Counted from the stretch's first letter, positions 7,288 through 16,792 are shown. The stretch: DNA of 64,000 nt from Micromonospora_H sonneratiae (GCF_042679305.1 NZ_JBHTMP010000002.1:1-64000); one strand, 5' to 3'. Made by a program: numbers and translations. Notes: generated from the letters alone by a model not told the origin.

Positions 7288-9374
7288 GTGACATGTCTCC
7301 CTCGGCAACCGCCGCGATCCACAACCCGAACGAGGTCGTGACCAAGGCGCTGCTACGCCTGGTGAACGTACCCGGCCTGGACCGTCCGGCCGCACTGATC
7401 ACGCTGGACAACGGCTTCGACCACAAGAAGCCCAACTCGCTCGGGCCGGCCGGTCTGGCCAGCCTGGACAGCGCGATCACCGAGGCGCTCGCCGCCGAGC
7501 CGGCGTTCGTCGCGATCACCGGTAAGCCGTACATCTTCTGTGTCGGCGCGGACCTGACCGGCATGCCGCTGATCACCACCCGCGAGCAGGCGCTGGAAAT
7601 CGGGCGGCTGGGCCACCGGGTCTACGCCCGACTCAGGGACAGCACCGTACCGACGTTCGCGTTCGTCAACGGCGCGGCGCTGGGCGGCGGCCTGGAACTG
7701 GCGCTGCACTGCCACTACCGGACCGTTTCCGGTGGCGCGGCGGCGCTGGCCCTGCCCGAGGTCTCCCTCGGGCTGGTTCCCGGCTGGGGTGGCACCCAGC
7801 TGCTGCCCAACCTGATCGGCATCCCGATGGCCGCCCAGATCATCATCCAGAACCCGCTCACCCAGAAGACGCTCAAGCCGAAGCAGGCCGCCGAGTTCGG
7901 CATCGCCGACATCCTGCTGGAGCCGGCCGACTTCCTGGAGCGTTCCCTGGAGTGGGCCGCCGGAGTGGTCAAGGGCGAGATCACCGTGTCCCGGCCCGAG
8001 GTCGACAAGGACATGTGGGACGGCGTGCTCTTCTTCGCCAAGCACCAACTCGACCAGCGGCTGCACGGTGCGGTGCCGTCCGCGAACCGGGCGCTGGAGC
8101 TGCTCGGCCTGGCCAAGGAGGCGTCGTTCGCCGACGGCACCGCCGCCGAGGACGAGGCCCTGGCCGACCTGTTGATGAGCGAGGAACTGCGCAGCAGCCT
8201 CTACTCCTTCGACCTGGTCCAGCGCCGGGCGAAGCGACCGGTCGGCGCACCGGACAGGGAGCTGGCCCGCAAGGTCACCAAGGTGGGCATCGTCGGTGCC
8301 GGCCTGATGGCCTCCCAGCTCGCGCTGCTCTTCGCCCGTCGGCTCCAGGTGCCGGTGGTGCTGACCGACCTGGACCAGGCCCGGGTCGACGCCGGTGTGG
8401 CGTACGTACACAAGGAGATCGACAAGCTGCTCGGCAAGGGCCGGCTCGACGAGGGTACGGCGGCCAAGCTGCGCGGCCTGGTCACCGGCTCGGTGGACAA
8501 GTCCGTCTTCGCCGACGCGAACTTCGTCATCGAGGCCGTCTTCGAGGACCTGTCGGTCAAGAAGCAGGTTTGGGCCGAACTGGAGCAGATCGTCTCCCCG
8601 GAGACGGTGCTGGCGACGAACACCTCGTCGCTGTCGGTCAGCGCGATGGCGGCGGACCTGAAGCACCCGGAGCGGGTGGTCGGCTTCCACTTCTTCAACC
8701 CGGTCGCCGTACTGCCGCTGCTGGAGATCGTCCGGGGCGAGCAGACCGACGACGCCTCGCTGGCCACCGCCTTCGCGGTCGGCAAGGAGCTGCGCAAGTC
8801 CTGCGTGCTGGTGAAGGACGCCCCGGCGTTCGTGGTCAACCGGCTGCTGACCCGCTTCCTCGGTGAGATCTTCGCCGCGGTGGACGCGGGCACGCCGCTG
8901 GCGGTGGCCGACAGCGCGCTGGACCCGCTGGGCCTGCCGATGCGGCCACTGGCGCTGCTGCAACTGGTCGGGCCGGCGATCGCGTACCACGTCGGTGGAA
9001 CGCTGCACGGGGCGTTCCCGGACCGGTTCGGGGTCAGCGACAACCTCAAGCGGATCGCCGAGGCCGGCAAGCCGATCATGGTGGACGACGAGGTCAACCC
9101 CGAGGTCGCCGCGCTGCTGGAGGTCGGCGACCAGCCGCTGACCGCCGAGCAGGTACGTCAGCGTGCCCTCGACGCGCTCGCCCAGGAGGTCCGGCTGATG
9201 CTGGACGAGGGCGTAGTGGCCGAGGCACAGGACATCGACCTGTGCATGATCCTCGGTGCGGGTTGGCCGTTCCACCTGGGCGGCGTGACGCCGTACCTGG
9301 ACCGGACCGGCACCGCCGAGCGGGTCACCGGCCGGCGCTTCCTCCCCCAGGGCGTGGCCAGCCTCCCCGCCTGA
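7284..9374 (+). CDS. fadB: Fatty-acid oxidation protein: enoyl-CoA hydratase / 3-hydroxyacyl-CoA dehydrogenase
   Basis: Two-domain enzyme for the hydration and NAD-dependent oxidation steps of beta-oxidation, partner of the thiolase upstream. The hydratase part (residues about 1-300) has the oxyanion-hole motif CVGADLTGM and GGGLELALHCHY. The dehydrogenase part has the Rossmann motif KVGIVGAGLMASQLALL near residue 335 and GFHFFNPVAVLPLLEIV with the catalytic histidine, then two C-terminal helical dehydrogenase repeats. At 696 residues it matches FadB/FadJ. GTG 7284 overlaps the fadA stop by 4 bases and follows GGGAGGGC. A strong hairpin follows the stop. Confidence 0.93.
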   Translation: MSDMSPSATAAIHNPNEVVTKALLRLVNVPGLDRPAALITLDNGFDHKKPNSLGPAGLASLDSAITEALAAEPAFVAITGKPYIFCVGADLTGMPLITTREQALEIGRLGHRVYARLRDSTVPTFAFVNGAALGGGLELALHCHYRTVSGGAAALALPEVSLGLVPGWGGTQLLPNLIGIPMAAQIIIQNPLTQKTLKPKQAAEFGIADILLEPADFLERSLEWAAGVVKGEITVSRPEVDKDMWDGVLFFAKHQLDQRLHGAVPSANRALELLGLAKEASFADGTAAEDEALADLLMSEELRSSLYSFDLVQRRAKRPVGAPDRELARKVTKVGIVGAGLMASQLALLFARRLQVPVVLTDLDQARVDAGVAYVHKEIDKLLGKGRLDEGTAAKLRGLVTGSVDKSVFADANFVIEAVFEDLSVKKQVWAELEQIVSPETVLATNTSSLSVSAMAADLKHPERVVGFHFFNPVAVLPLLEIVRGEQTDDASLATAFAVGKELRKSCVLVKDAPAFVVNRLLTRFLGEIFAAVDAGTPLAVADSALDPLGLPMRPLALLQLVGPAIAYHVGGTLHGAFPDRFGVSDNLKRIAEAGKPIMVDDEVNPEVAALLEVGDQPLTAEQVRQRALDALAQEVRLMLDEGVVAEAQDIDLCMILGAGWPFHLGGVTPYLDRTGTAERVTGRRFLPQGVASLPA

Positions 9375-9381
9375 CGTGATG

Positions 9382-9433
9382 GCAAGGAGGGTCCCTTCCT
9401 ATCGCTTCCTGCGCAGGAAGGGGCCCTCCTTGC
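9382..9433. terminator. 19-bp stem hairpin after fadB, repeat-like
   Basis: Arms 9382-9400 and 9415-9433 pair over 19 bp with one T-G wobble around a 14-base loop. It begins 8 bases after the fadB stop. The AGGAAGGGGCCCTCCTT-like arms look like a palindromic repeat; a degenerate relative may be present at 43334-43379. Likely ends fadAB transcription. Confidence 0.7.
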
Positions 9434-9460
9434 ATCTACTCCGGCTGGCGGAGGTTCTTC

Positions 9461-9510
9461 CCGATGGTCGACCGGGTACGCCGGGTGCGGCGTACCCGGT
9501 CGACCATCGG
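9461..9510. terminator. Perfect 23-bp hairpin, bidirectional terminator
   Basis: Arms 9461-9483 and 9488-9510 are perfectly complementary over 23 bp with a GGTG tetraloop. It lies 7 bases beyond the stop of the convergent VOC gene and 28 bases after another hairpin, so it most likely terminates the minus-strand gene and backs up termination of fadAB. Confidence 0.8.
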
Positions 9511-9517
9511 CGAACCG

Positions 9518-9901
9518 TCAGCCGGCCCGCTCGGCGGCGCTACGTAGCACGCAGAACTCGTTGCCCTCCGGGTCGGCCAGCACCACCCATCCGGCACCGT
9601 CCGGTCTGCGGTGGTCGGCCACCTGGGTCGCGCCCAGCGCGATGATCCGTTCTACCTCTTCGTCCCGGGTACGGTCATCCGGCTGGAGACACATGTGCAG
9701 CCGGTTCTTGATCGTCTTTCCCTCGGGGACCTGCTGGAAGAAGACGATCGGCCCTGCTCCGTCCGTGGGCAGGAGCATCGCCTCCGGGTCGCCGGGCTGG
9801 GCGTCCGCGTGCCGGGAACAACGGAGCACCTCAGCCCAGAAGCCGGACAGGGCGTACGTGTCAGCACAGTCGAAACAGATGTTGTAGATACGGGAACTCA
9901 T
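9518..9901 (-). CDS. VOC (glyoxalase/dioxygenase-fold) family protein
   Basis: A 127-residue single VOC module: it starts with IYNICFDCADTYALSGFWAEVL, has a middle RLHMCLQPDD strand, and ends WVVLADPEGNEFCVL. In many members of this group the DPEGNEFC box supplies a metal ligand (Glu), but the substrate cannot be told from sequence. It is a common accessory protein in actinobacteria. It stands alone on the minus strand between the fadAB terminator and the OmpR-type two-component system. Confidence 0.82.
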   Translation of the reverse strand: MSSRIYNICFDCADTYALSGFWAEVLRCSRHADAQPGDPEAMLLPTDGAGPIVFFQQVPEGKTIKNRLHMCLQPDDRTRDEEVERIIALGATQVADHRRPDGAGWVVLADPEGNEFCVLRSAAERAG

Positions 9902-10106
9902 CGATTCTCCAGGTTGGATGAACTGCGCCCCGCGAAGAACCGGATCGTCAGCGGGAACCGAAGCGAGGCGCGGGACTGGTCATGACGAACATCGACCGCA
10001 CCTCCTTCCCCTGTCACAGGCTGACAGCCGCAACCTTACCGATGCCGGCGAGCACCCACAAAACCAGTGACGCCGACCCACCGGGTCGACGTGGCACCGA
10101 TCGGCA

Positions 10107-11327
10107 TCACCGCACAGCGTTAGACGGACCGGTCCCGACCGCCGCCGGCGCGGCCAGGACCGGAGTGGTCCGGGCGGCCGGCAGGGTCACGGTGACTTCC
10201 AGCCCGCCGCCGGGCTGGGCGACGGCGTTCACCGTTCCCCCGTGCGCGTCACAGACCGCCCGTACGATCGACAGCCCGAGACCGGACCCGCGGGCCCCGG
10301 TACGTTCCCGGCCGCCCCGCCGGAACGGCTCGAACAGGCCGGGCACGTCCACCTGCTCCACCTCGAAGCCGGTGTTGCCCACCACCAGGCACACCTGCTC
10401 CGCGTCGGCGCTGGTCCGAACCCACAACCGACCGTGCAGGTGGTTGTAGCGCACCGCGTTCTCCACCAGGTTGCCAGCCAACCGTTCGAGCAGTCCCGGA
10501 TCGCCGACCACCGGGGCCGGGTCCAGCTTCGTGACGACCTCGAGCTTGAGCCGGGTGGCCTCGACCCGTACCGCGGACAGCGCGGCACTCACCCCGTCCG
10601 CCAGGTCGACGGGGAGCTTGCGCCCCAGCCGACCTCCCGACTGGGCCTCGCTACGGGCCAGTACCAGCAGCGCGTCGACCAGCCCGTTGGCCCGTTCGGA
10701 GGCGTCCCGGACCACGATCCCCATCCGCCGCAGTTCGGCCACGTCCGCCTCGTCGTCGGCCAGCGTCACGTCGATCTCGGTACGCATCACCGCCAGCGGA
10801 GTACGCAGTTCGTGCGACGCGTTGGCCACGAACCGCTTCTGCGCCTCGAACGCCTCACCGATCCGGTCCAGCATCGCGTCGAAGGTGTCGGCCAGCTCCG
10901 CCACCTCGTCGTCCGTACCGGTGTAGCGGATGCGCTGGTCGAGGGTCTCCTCGCCGAGCCGCCGGGCGGTCGAGGTGACCCGGTGCAACGAGCGCAACGA
11001 CCGGCCGGCTACGGCGTACGCACCCGCCACGCCGACCACACTGATCGCCAACAGGGCAACCAGCCCCTTGGCCAGCAGTTCCCGGGACGCGCTGTGGACC
11101 AGTTGCTGCTGCCACTGGCGGGCGTCCATCGTCTCGCCGTTGGCCAGCACGACCGTGTTGCCGGCGTGCAGTTCGTCGGTCGGGCGTAACGCGTCACCGA
11201 CCAGTAGCCAGGCCAGCAGCACCAGGATCGCCCCGGCACCGACCAGCAGGACACCATTGAGGAGGGTCAACCGCAGTCGTAGCGTCGGCCGCAGCCAGGG
11301 GCGTCCGCGACGCAGGTGGCCGGTCAT
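10107..11327 (-). CDS. Sensor histidine kinase, OmpR-partner type
   Basis: Membrane kinase of 406 residues. Helix 1 (about 20-44) and helix 2 (about 84-108) enclose a short extracytoplasmic sensor of about 40 residues; a HAMP segment follows, then the H box FVANASHELRTPLAVM near residue 170. The N box is LVENAVRYN, G1 is VVGNTGFEV (the NTG form common in actinobacteria, without the usual DxG), and G2 is GSGLGLSIVRAV. Its ATG overlaps the response-regulator stop by 4 bases. The sensor loop is too small for a large ligand-binding fold; the signal is unknown. Confidence 0.9.
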   Translation of the reverse strand: MTGHLRRGRPWLRPTLRLRLTLLNGVLLVGAGAILVLLAWLLVGDALRPTDELHAGNTVVLANGETMDARQWQQQLVHSASRELLAKGLVALLAISVVGVAGAYAVAGRSLRSLHRVTSTARRLGEETLDQRIRYTGTDDEVAELADTFDAMLDRIGEAFEAQKRFVANASHELRTPLAVMRTEIDVTLADDEADVAELRRMGIVVRDASERANGLVDALLVLARSEAQSGGRLGRKLPVDLADGVSAALSAVRVEATRLKLEVVTKLDPAPVVGDPGLLERLAGNLVENAVRYNHLHGRLWVRTSADAEQVCLVVGNTGFEVEQVDVPGLFEPFRRGGRERTGARGSGLGLSIVRAVCDAHGGTVNAVAQPGGGLEVTVTLPAARTTPVLAAPAAVGTGPSNAVR

Positions 11328-12010
11328 GCGCCGACCTGCCCCGGCAGCTGCCCCTCCAGCACCCGGTAGCCCGCGCCCACCACGGTCTCGATCAACGGTG
11401 GCTCACCGAGCTTCTTGCGCAGGGTCATCACGGTCACCCGGACGATCGTGGTGAACGGATCGGTGTTGGCGTCCCAGACACGTTCGAGCAGTTCCTCACT
11501 GGAGACCACCGCCCCTCGGGCCTTGAGCAGTTCCTCCAGCACCCCGAACTCCTTGCGGGTCAGGTCCACCGGTACGCCGGCGCGGGTGGCCACCCGCCGG
11601 GCCGGATCGACGACCAGGTCCGCCACCGCCAGTACGGGCGGTGCGGCCGGCGTCGCCCGCCGGCCCAGGGCCCGGACCCGGGCGACCAGTTCGTCGAAGG
11701 CGAACGGCTTGGGCAGATAGTCGTCGGCCCCCAGTTGCAGGCCCTCGACCCGGTCGGCGACCGTACCACTGGCGGTCAGCATGAGGACCCGGGTCAGGGT
11801 TCCGGAGCTGACCAGGTCGGCACAGATCTGGTCACCGTGCATGCCGGGCAGGTCCCGGTCGAGCACCAGTACGTCGTACCGGGTGACGAAGGCCATCTCG
11901 TGCCCCACGGAGCCGTCGTAGGCGACGTCCACCGCCATTCCCTTGCGGCGCAGGCCACGCACGATCGCGTCGGCGAGATTGCGCTCATCCTCGACCACCA
12001 GTACCCGCAC
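11324..12010 (-). CDS. Response regulator, OmpR/PhoB family
   Basis: First gene of a two-gene operon with the kinase. GTG 12010, after GGGAGGGCC, gives 228 residues. The receiver domain has VEDE, phosphoacceptor Asp in VLVLDRDLPGMHG, and TAS and LPKPF motifs with the conserved lysine. The winged-helix output domain (about residues 130-220) includes LTRKEFGVLEELLKARG, LLERVWDANTDPF and GAGYRVLE. The frame is open further upstream, but only non-conserved sequence lies there. The promoter lies in the 194-base divergent gap to the C39-like peptidase, a possible target. Confidence 0.93.
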   Translation of the reverse strand: MRVLVVEDERNLADAIVRGLRRKGMAVDVAYDGSVGHEMAFVTRYDVLVLDRDLPGMHGDQICADLVSSGTLTRVLMLTASGTVADRVEGLQLGADDYLPKPFAFDELVARVRALGRRATPAAPPVLAVADLVVDPARRVATRAGVPVDLTRKEFGVLEELLKARGAVVSSEELLERVWDANTDPFTTIVRVTVMTLRKKLGEPPLIETVVGAGYRVLEGQLPGQVGA

Positions 12011-12204
12011 AGCGGCCCTCCCGAGTCCGTCTCCCGAGCCCGGTGCCCCAGCGGGACCGGATTGCGTCAACGCTAGTTCGACGCTGGAAGACAACCTACT
12101 CACGGTGGCCAAACCCGCAGGCCGGCCCGCCCTCCCGGACCATTGCAAAAAATCTTCTGGTGCGGAATGCTTCGCGACATCGATCTTCAGCACGAACGGG
12201 AGTG

Positions 12205-13452
12205 ATGGTGGAACCGGTCCAGCGCGACGTCGCCTACCGGGGCTTCCGGACCGCTGCGGACTTCGCCACCGGCACCTTCCTCGGTACGGAACTGTCCGGT
12301 TCCGGCGTCATCCTGACCGACCCGGTGGAACAGGTCGGCCACACCGACGCGGGGACCGGGATCACCGGTACCTACGACCTCGCCACCTGGACCTCCCCAC
12401 CGGTCACCCCTGGCTTCACCGCCACCGAGGTGATCCCCTCCTGGACCGCGGACACCCCCGGGAACAGCTGGATCCAGGTCGACCTGCGGGGCACCACCGA
12501 CACCGGTACGACGACCAGGTGGTACACCCTGGCCCGCTGGGCAGCCGACGACACCGTCATCCGGCGGGCCTCCGTACCCGGTCAGGCCGATGCCAACGGC
12601 TCCGTCGCCGCCGACACCCTGACGACGGCCAGCGGCTGCGGGGTGACCGACTGGCAACTCCGGGTCACCCTGCTCCGCCCGTCCGGTACGACGCTCACCC
12701 CGACCCTGCGCTCGGTCGGTGCCGCCGCCTCCGGCCCGGCCTGCACCGTGAGCACGCCGTCGGCGGTCACTGCGCCGGGCGCAGTGACCGGGCAGGCCGC
12801 CCCGGGCACGTCAGCCGCCGGAACCGGGTCACGCACCGCCCGGGGGCTGACCCTGGACGTGCCGGCCTTCTCGCAACGGACACATGCCGGGCACTATCCA
12901 CAGTGGGGCGGTGGTGGGGAGGCCTGGTGCAGCCCCACCTCGACCTCGATGGTGCTGGCCTACTGGGGCGTCGGGCCGGTCCCCGAGGACTATGCCTGGG
13001 TGGACCGGGGGGATCCCCGGCCGATGGTCGACCACGCTGCCCGGCAGTGCTTCGACTACGCCTACCAGGGTGCGGGAAACTGGCCCTTCAACACCGCCTA
13101 CGCCGGCCGGTACGGGCTGGACACCTTCGTCACCCGGTTGCGATCGCTGGCCGAGGCGGAGTCGTTCATCGCCTCGGGCGTGCCGTTGATCGTGTCCGCC
13201 TCGTACCGCAGGGGGGAGATCCCCGGTCTGGACTACGACACCAGGGGACACCTGCTGGTGCTCGTCGGGTTCACCGCGGCCGGCGATCCGGTGTTGAACG
13301 ATCCGTACTCGCCGACGGATCAGACGGTGCGCAAACCCGTGGACCGGAACCGGTTCGAGGCGGCCTGGCAGGGTGCCAGCGGCGGCCTGGTCTACGTGAT
13401 CCGCCCGGAGACGGTGCCGCTGCCCGCCCCACCGGCCCAGGCGAACTGGTAG
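12205..13452 (+). CDS. C39-like papain-fold peptidase family protein
   Basis: Predicted cysteine-peptidase-like protein. The C-terminal half (residues about 215-400) has GEAWCSPTSTSMVLAYWG with the putative nucleophile Cys, then GHLLVLVGFT with the His and VLNDPYSP with the Asp, the order of the C39-like triad. The N-terminal half is an Asp/Thr-rich beta domain. No signal peptide or hydrophobic helix is visible at any plausible start, which is odd for a family that is often secreted. ATG 12205 is one of three close starts (GTG 12202, GTG 12208) near GGGAG. Divergent from the OmpR-type system; its stop is 13 bases from that of a convergent gene. Confidence 0.75.
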   Translation: MVEPVQRDVAYRGFRTAADFATGTFLGTELSGSGVILTDPVEQVGHTDAGTGITGTYDLATWTSPPVTPGFTATEVIPSWTADTPGNSWIQVDLRGTTDTGTTTRWYTLARWAADDTVIRRASVPGQADANGSVAADTLTTASGCGVTDWQLRVTLLRPSGTTLTPTLRSVGAAASGPACTVSTPSAVTAPGAVTGQAAPGTSAAGTGSRTARGLTLDVPAFSQRTHAGHYPQWGGGGEAWCSPTSTSMVLAYWGVGPVPEDYAWVDRGDPRPMVDHAARQCFDYAYQGAGNWPFNTAYAGRYGLDTFVTRLRSLAEAESFIASGVPLIVSASYRRGEIPGLDYDTRGHLLVLVGFTAAGDPVLNDPYSPTDQTVRKPVDRNRFEAAWQGASGGLVYVIRPETVPLPAPPAQANW

Positions 13453-13465
13453 CTGGACGGGTCGG

Positions 13466-14776
13466 CTAGGCCGGCAGTCGCCACACCATGATCGCCCCGT
13501 CGGACCGCCGACAGATCAGCACGCCGGTACCACCGTCCGGGTGGACGTAGCAGTCACCGGAGACGTCCCGTACCACCAGCACGATCCGGGCCTTCTGTTT
13601 CGCCAGATCCAGCCAGGCGATCCAGGCCCGGCCGTCCGAATCCGACCGGATGGCAGCGACGGGTCTGCCGTCGGCCACCGGGCCGGCGATGTTCCACCGG
13701 CCCAACTCACCCAGCACCCGACCGGTGTCGGAGGCCAGCACGGCCAGCATCGGAGGCCGCCGGGTCAGGTCCGCCTCGGTGGCCAGCAGGTAGCCGTCGA
13801 GCGACGAGACCATGCCCCACTTTGCGTCCGCCCACCGGTCCTTTCCGGTCGACGCGTCCACCGCCCAGATTCCACCCGATGGATGGAAGAAACACAATGA
13901 ATCGCCGCAGTCGATGGGCCCGAACACCCGGTTCCGGTCTCGTTGAATCGTCCAGCGGTGCTCCAGCCGGTCCAGCCCGTACGCGGTGATCTGGTCGTTG
14001 TCGCCGGGTGCGATCAGCAGGTCACCGACGATGTAGGGCATCCGTTGCTGGTCCTCCGGCAGGCGGGGCGGCAGGTCGATCGCCCGGATCAACGCGCCCG
14101 TCGTCATCTCCCGGAGCTCCACCCGGCCCGATGGCAGTCCCACCATGATCTGCGATATCCGCTCCGTGCCGGACGAGTAGGAGAAGGACGTGGACAGCGT
14201 CGCACCGGCGGGCACCCGGTGCGACCACACGACACTGCCCGATGCCGGATCCACCGCCATCAACATGCTCGGCTGCTGGTTGCGCACCTCCCCGTCGCGC
14301 AGGAGCAGAACGTCGCCGGTGCCGATTCCGGCCAGGGTGGCCGGATGCCGCCAGGAGAGTGCACCCGTCTTCGGGTCCACGGCCGCCGTCTCGCCGGTCT
14401 CCCCCGGCTCGCGGGAGGCGGTCAGGATCAGACGTCCGCTCAACAGGCCGTAGATGGTCGGTTGCCCGACCATCGGCGGGCTCTGCCACAGCCGCCGGCC
14501 GTCCGACGCCCGGATCGCGCTGATCTGCCCTCCGTCCTCGGTCGGCTCGGAGAGGAACAGCCGGTCCCCCTCGATCGTCAACTGCGCGCCCAGTCGGGCT
14601 GGAATCACCAATTCGGGCAGGTACCGGGGCAGGGGGTCACCGGCGGTGACGACGGCCAGCAGCAGGATCAGTACCAGGATCAGCCGGGGCCACCTCAGGG
14701 ACAGCCACCGGGGCAGCCTCGGCTCGGTGTCGAGCGGGACCTCGTCACGACGTTCGCCCAGCTCGATGATGACCAT
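13466..14776 (-). CDS. Membrane-anchored PQQ-like beta-propeller protein
   Basis: A 436-residue protein with one membrane helix (LILVLILLLAVVTAG, about residues 31-45) near a cytoplasmic N-terminus and a large exported domain of repeated beta blades such as GQISAIRASDGRRLWQSPP, AVDPKTGALSWRHPAT and WAVDASTGKDRWAD. The repeats match PQQ-binding-like (WD40-shaped) propellers, usually protein-interaction scaffolds rather than PQQ enzymes. ATG 14776 is fixed by GGGGAGGA upstream; the longer open frame covers the start of the divergent gene. It shares a 100-base divergent promoter region with the first GT-C-like gene. Confidence 0.8.
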   Translation of the reverse strand: MVIIELGERRDEVPLDTEPRLPRWLSLRWPRLILVLILLLAVVTAGDPLPRYLPELVIPARLGAQLTIEGDRLFLSEPTEDGGQISAIRASDGRRLWQSPPMVGQPTIYGLLSGRLILTASREPGETGETAAVDPKTGALSWRHPATLAGIGTGDVLLLRDGEVRNQQPSMLMAVDPASGSVVWSHRVPAGATLSTSFSYSSGTERISQIMVGLPSGRVELREMTTGALIRAIDLPPRLPEDQQRMPYIVGDLLIAPGDNDQITAYGLDRLEHRWTIQRDRNRVFGPIDCGDSLCFFHPSGGIWAVDASTGKDRWADAKWGMVSSLDGYLLATEADLTRRPPMLAVLASDTGRVLGELGRWNIAGPVADGRPVAAIRSDSDGRAWIAWLDLAKQKARIVLVVRDVSGDCYVHPDGGTGVLICRRSDGAIMVWRLPA

Positions 14777-14876
14777 CGCACTTCCTCCCCAGGTCGTGCA
14801 GGTTCTGTGGACGCTACGCCAGCATCCGCAATGGTCCCGGCAAATCACCCAACATGCGCCTGTACGATGGCGCGTC

Positions 14877-16703
14877 GTGGCTGTCCCAGTAATCGACAAT
14901 TCCTCGGATGCCGAGTCCGCGTCCACCGAACCGACCCGGTCCGGCTGGCGGCGCAGATTCCGCCCTCCGGCTCGCGCCGATCTGCTGGCCATCGGAGCGT
15001 ACGTCCTTCTCGGTGTCTTCGTGTGCGCCAAGTACTGGGCAGACATCGACCACCGAGTATCTTCGCACCTACCCACCGACCACAGCTGGTTCGAATGGCT
15101 GTTCTCGCACGGGGCCTACTCGGTGCGCCATCTGGAGAACCCGCTCTTCTCACTGCGGCAGAACGCGCCCGACGGCGTCAACATGATCGCCAACACCTCG
15201 ATACTGGGTGTCACCCTGCCAATGGCGCCGATCACCATGCTGTTCGGTCCGCAGGTCGCCTACGCGCTCTACCTCGGTGGGGCGCTGGCCGCGACGGCAG
15301 CCACCTCGTACTGGATGCTCTCCCGCCACCTGGTCACCTCTCGGACGGCGGCCTTCATCGGTGGGGCGTTCCTCGGCTTCGCGCCGGGTGTCATCCACCA
15401 CGCCAACGGGCAGCCGAACTTCGTGTCCAACTTCCTCCTCCCGGTGATCGTCGTCCGGGTGCTACGCCTGGGTGAACCGGGCCGCTGGCTGCGCAACGGG
15501 GTGGCCCTTGGCCTGCTGGTGGCGTACCAGATCTTCATCAACGAGGAGATGCTGCTACTCACCGCGCTCGCGATGGCGGTCATCGTCGTGCTGTACGCCG
15601 TACAGCGGTGGTCGGCGATGCGGGCGCAACTTCGTACGTTCCTGCTTGCCCTCGGTGTCGGTGGCGGGCTGGCCCTGCTGCTCACCGCCTACCCGATCTG
15701 GTTCCAGTTCAACGGTCGGCAGTCCTCCCGGGGCCTACAGGATGGCGTGTTCCACAGCTGGGGCGAGGACCTGAAGGCATTCGTGACCTTCGCCCGGGAC
15801 ACCGTCGCCGGTTCGCCCGAGGTGGAGCAGACCATCGGATTGACCGAGCAGAACAGTTGGTTCGGCTGGCCACTGGTCATCCTCACCCTGGTCGCCATCG
15901 TGCTGCTCTGGCGGGGCTCGCTGGCCGCCCGGATCGCGGGAATCGTGGCCATCTTCTTCACCGTCGTCTCGCTCGGGCCGTACCTGCGGTTCGACGGCGA
16001 GGTGACCGAGATTCCGGGACCGTGGCACTACCTTCCCACGGACCTGCCACTGGTCGAGATGATGATGCCCACCCGGATGGCGCTGGTCGTCACCGGAGCC
16101 GTGGGTGTGCTGTTGGCCCTGGCCTGGGACCGTGTGGCGACCATGCACCAGCGCGCCGGGTCCGCCGATCCGCGTCGTCGCGGGCTGAGCTTCGTCGGGT
16201 ACGCGGCCGTCCTGCTGGCCGTACTGCCGCTGTTCCCCCGGCCCCTGCCGGCCCAGCACGTCGACGCACCTCCGAAGTTCATCACCTCCGGCGCGTGGCG
16301 GCCGTACGTGCCGGACGGACGTACGCTCGTGCCGGTGCCGATCCCCAGCAACGTGCACGGCCTGTCGACGTTGCGGTGGAGCGCCCTGACCGGGCACGAG
16401 TTCCCGGTGCCCGGCGGCTACTTCATCGGCCCCGGGCCGGCGGGTGAGGGCATGTTCGGAGCACCGACCCGACCGACCACCGGTCTGATCTACACGACCA
16501 TGGACCGCGACGAGGTCCCGCCGATCACCGAGGAAAACCGGCAACAGGCGCTCGAGGACCTACGCTACTGGCGGGCCTCGGTGGTGGTGCTCGGCGAGCA
16601 TCCGGACGCCGAGGTGCTACAGCGGCTGATGACCGAACTGCTGGGTCCGGGGCAACGGGTCGACGACGTCTGGCTCTGGGACGTACGTCCTCAGGTGCCG
16701 TAA
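14877..16703 (+). CDS. GT-C-like multi-pass membrane protein, paralogue 1
   Basis: About 608 residues with roughly ten to twelve membrane helices and a soluble C-terminal tail. The layout is that of GT-C glycosyltransferases: helix 1 (LLAIGAYVLLGVFVCAKYW), a first external loop with acidic residues and the family motif NAPDGVNMIANTS, then GAFLGFAPGVIHHANGQPNF. The C-terminal part has TSGAWRPYVPDGRTLVPVP, PGGYFIGPG, ALEDLRYWRASVVVLGE and VWLWDVR. All of these recur in the genes at 16938 and 18888. Start GTG 14877 is just inside the divergent gap. The donor is probably a polyprenyl-phosphate sugar, by analogy only. Confidence 0.7.
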   Translation: MAVPVIDNSSDAESASTEPTRSGWRRRFRPPARADLLAIGAYVLLGVFVCAKYWADIDHRVSSHLPTDHSWFEWLFSHGAYSVRHLENPLFSLRQNAPDGVNMIANTSILGVTLPMAPITMLFGPQVAYALYLGGALAATAATSYWMLSRHLVTSRTAAFIGGAFLGFAPGVIHHANGQPNFVSNFLLPVIVVRVLRLGEPGRWLRNGVALGLLVAYQIFINEEMLLLTALAMAVIVVLYAVQRWSAMRAQLRTFLLALGVGGGLALLLTAYPIWFQFNGRQSSRGLQDGVFHSWGEDLKAFVTFARDTVAGSPEVEQTIGLTEQNSWFGWPLVILTLVAIVLLWRGSLAARIAGIVAIFFTVVSLGPYLRFDGEVTEIPGPWHYLPTDLPLVEMMMPTRMALVVTGAVGVLLALAWDRVATMHQRAGSADPRRRGLSFVGYAAVLLAVLPLFPRPLPAQHVDAPPKFITSGAWRPYVPDGRTLVPVPIPSNVHGLSTLRWSALTGHEFPVPGGYFIGPGPAGEGMFGAPTRPTTGLIYTTMDRDEVPPITEENRQQALEDLRYWRASVVVLGEHPDAEVLQRLMTELLGPGQRVDDVWLWDVRPQVP

Positions 16704-16759
16704 CGACTCCCTGCCCGGGGCAGCAGGTCCGGTTCCGCTGCTCTGCTTCCGTATCCGAG

Positions 16760-16792
16760 ACGGGTGCCGTCCGATCGTCGGACGGCACCCGT
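16760..16792. terminator. Perfect 15-bp hairpin between convergent genes
   Basis: Arms 16760-16774 and 16778-16792 are exactly complementary with a 3-base loop. It lies 57 bases after the stop of GT-C paralogue 1 and 146 bases beyond the stop of paralogue 2 on the other strand. The rest of the 234-base gap holds nothing recognisable. Confidence 0.75.

Noticed and set aside
9376..9645. Plus-strand frame of 89 codons after fadB
   Set aside because: It runs through two hairpins and antisense to the VOC gene; no ribosome site or conserved sequence.
10344..10400. Kinase at 10107-11327 as inactive because G1 lacks DxG
   Set aside because: The NTG form is common in active actinobacterial kinases, and the H, N and G2 boxes are intact.
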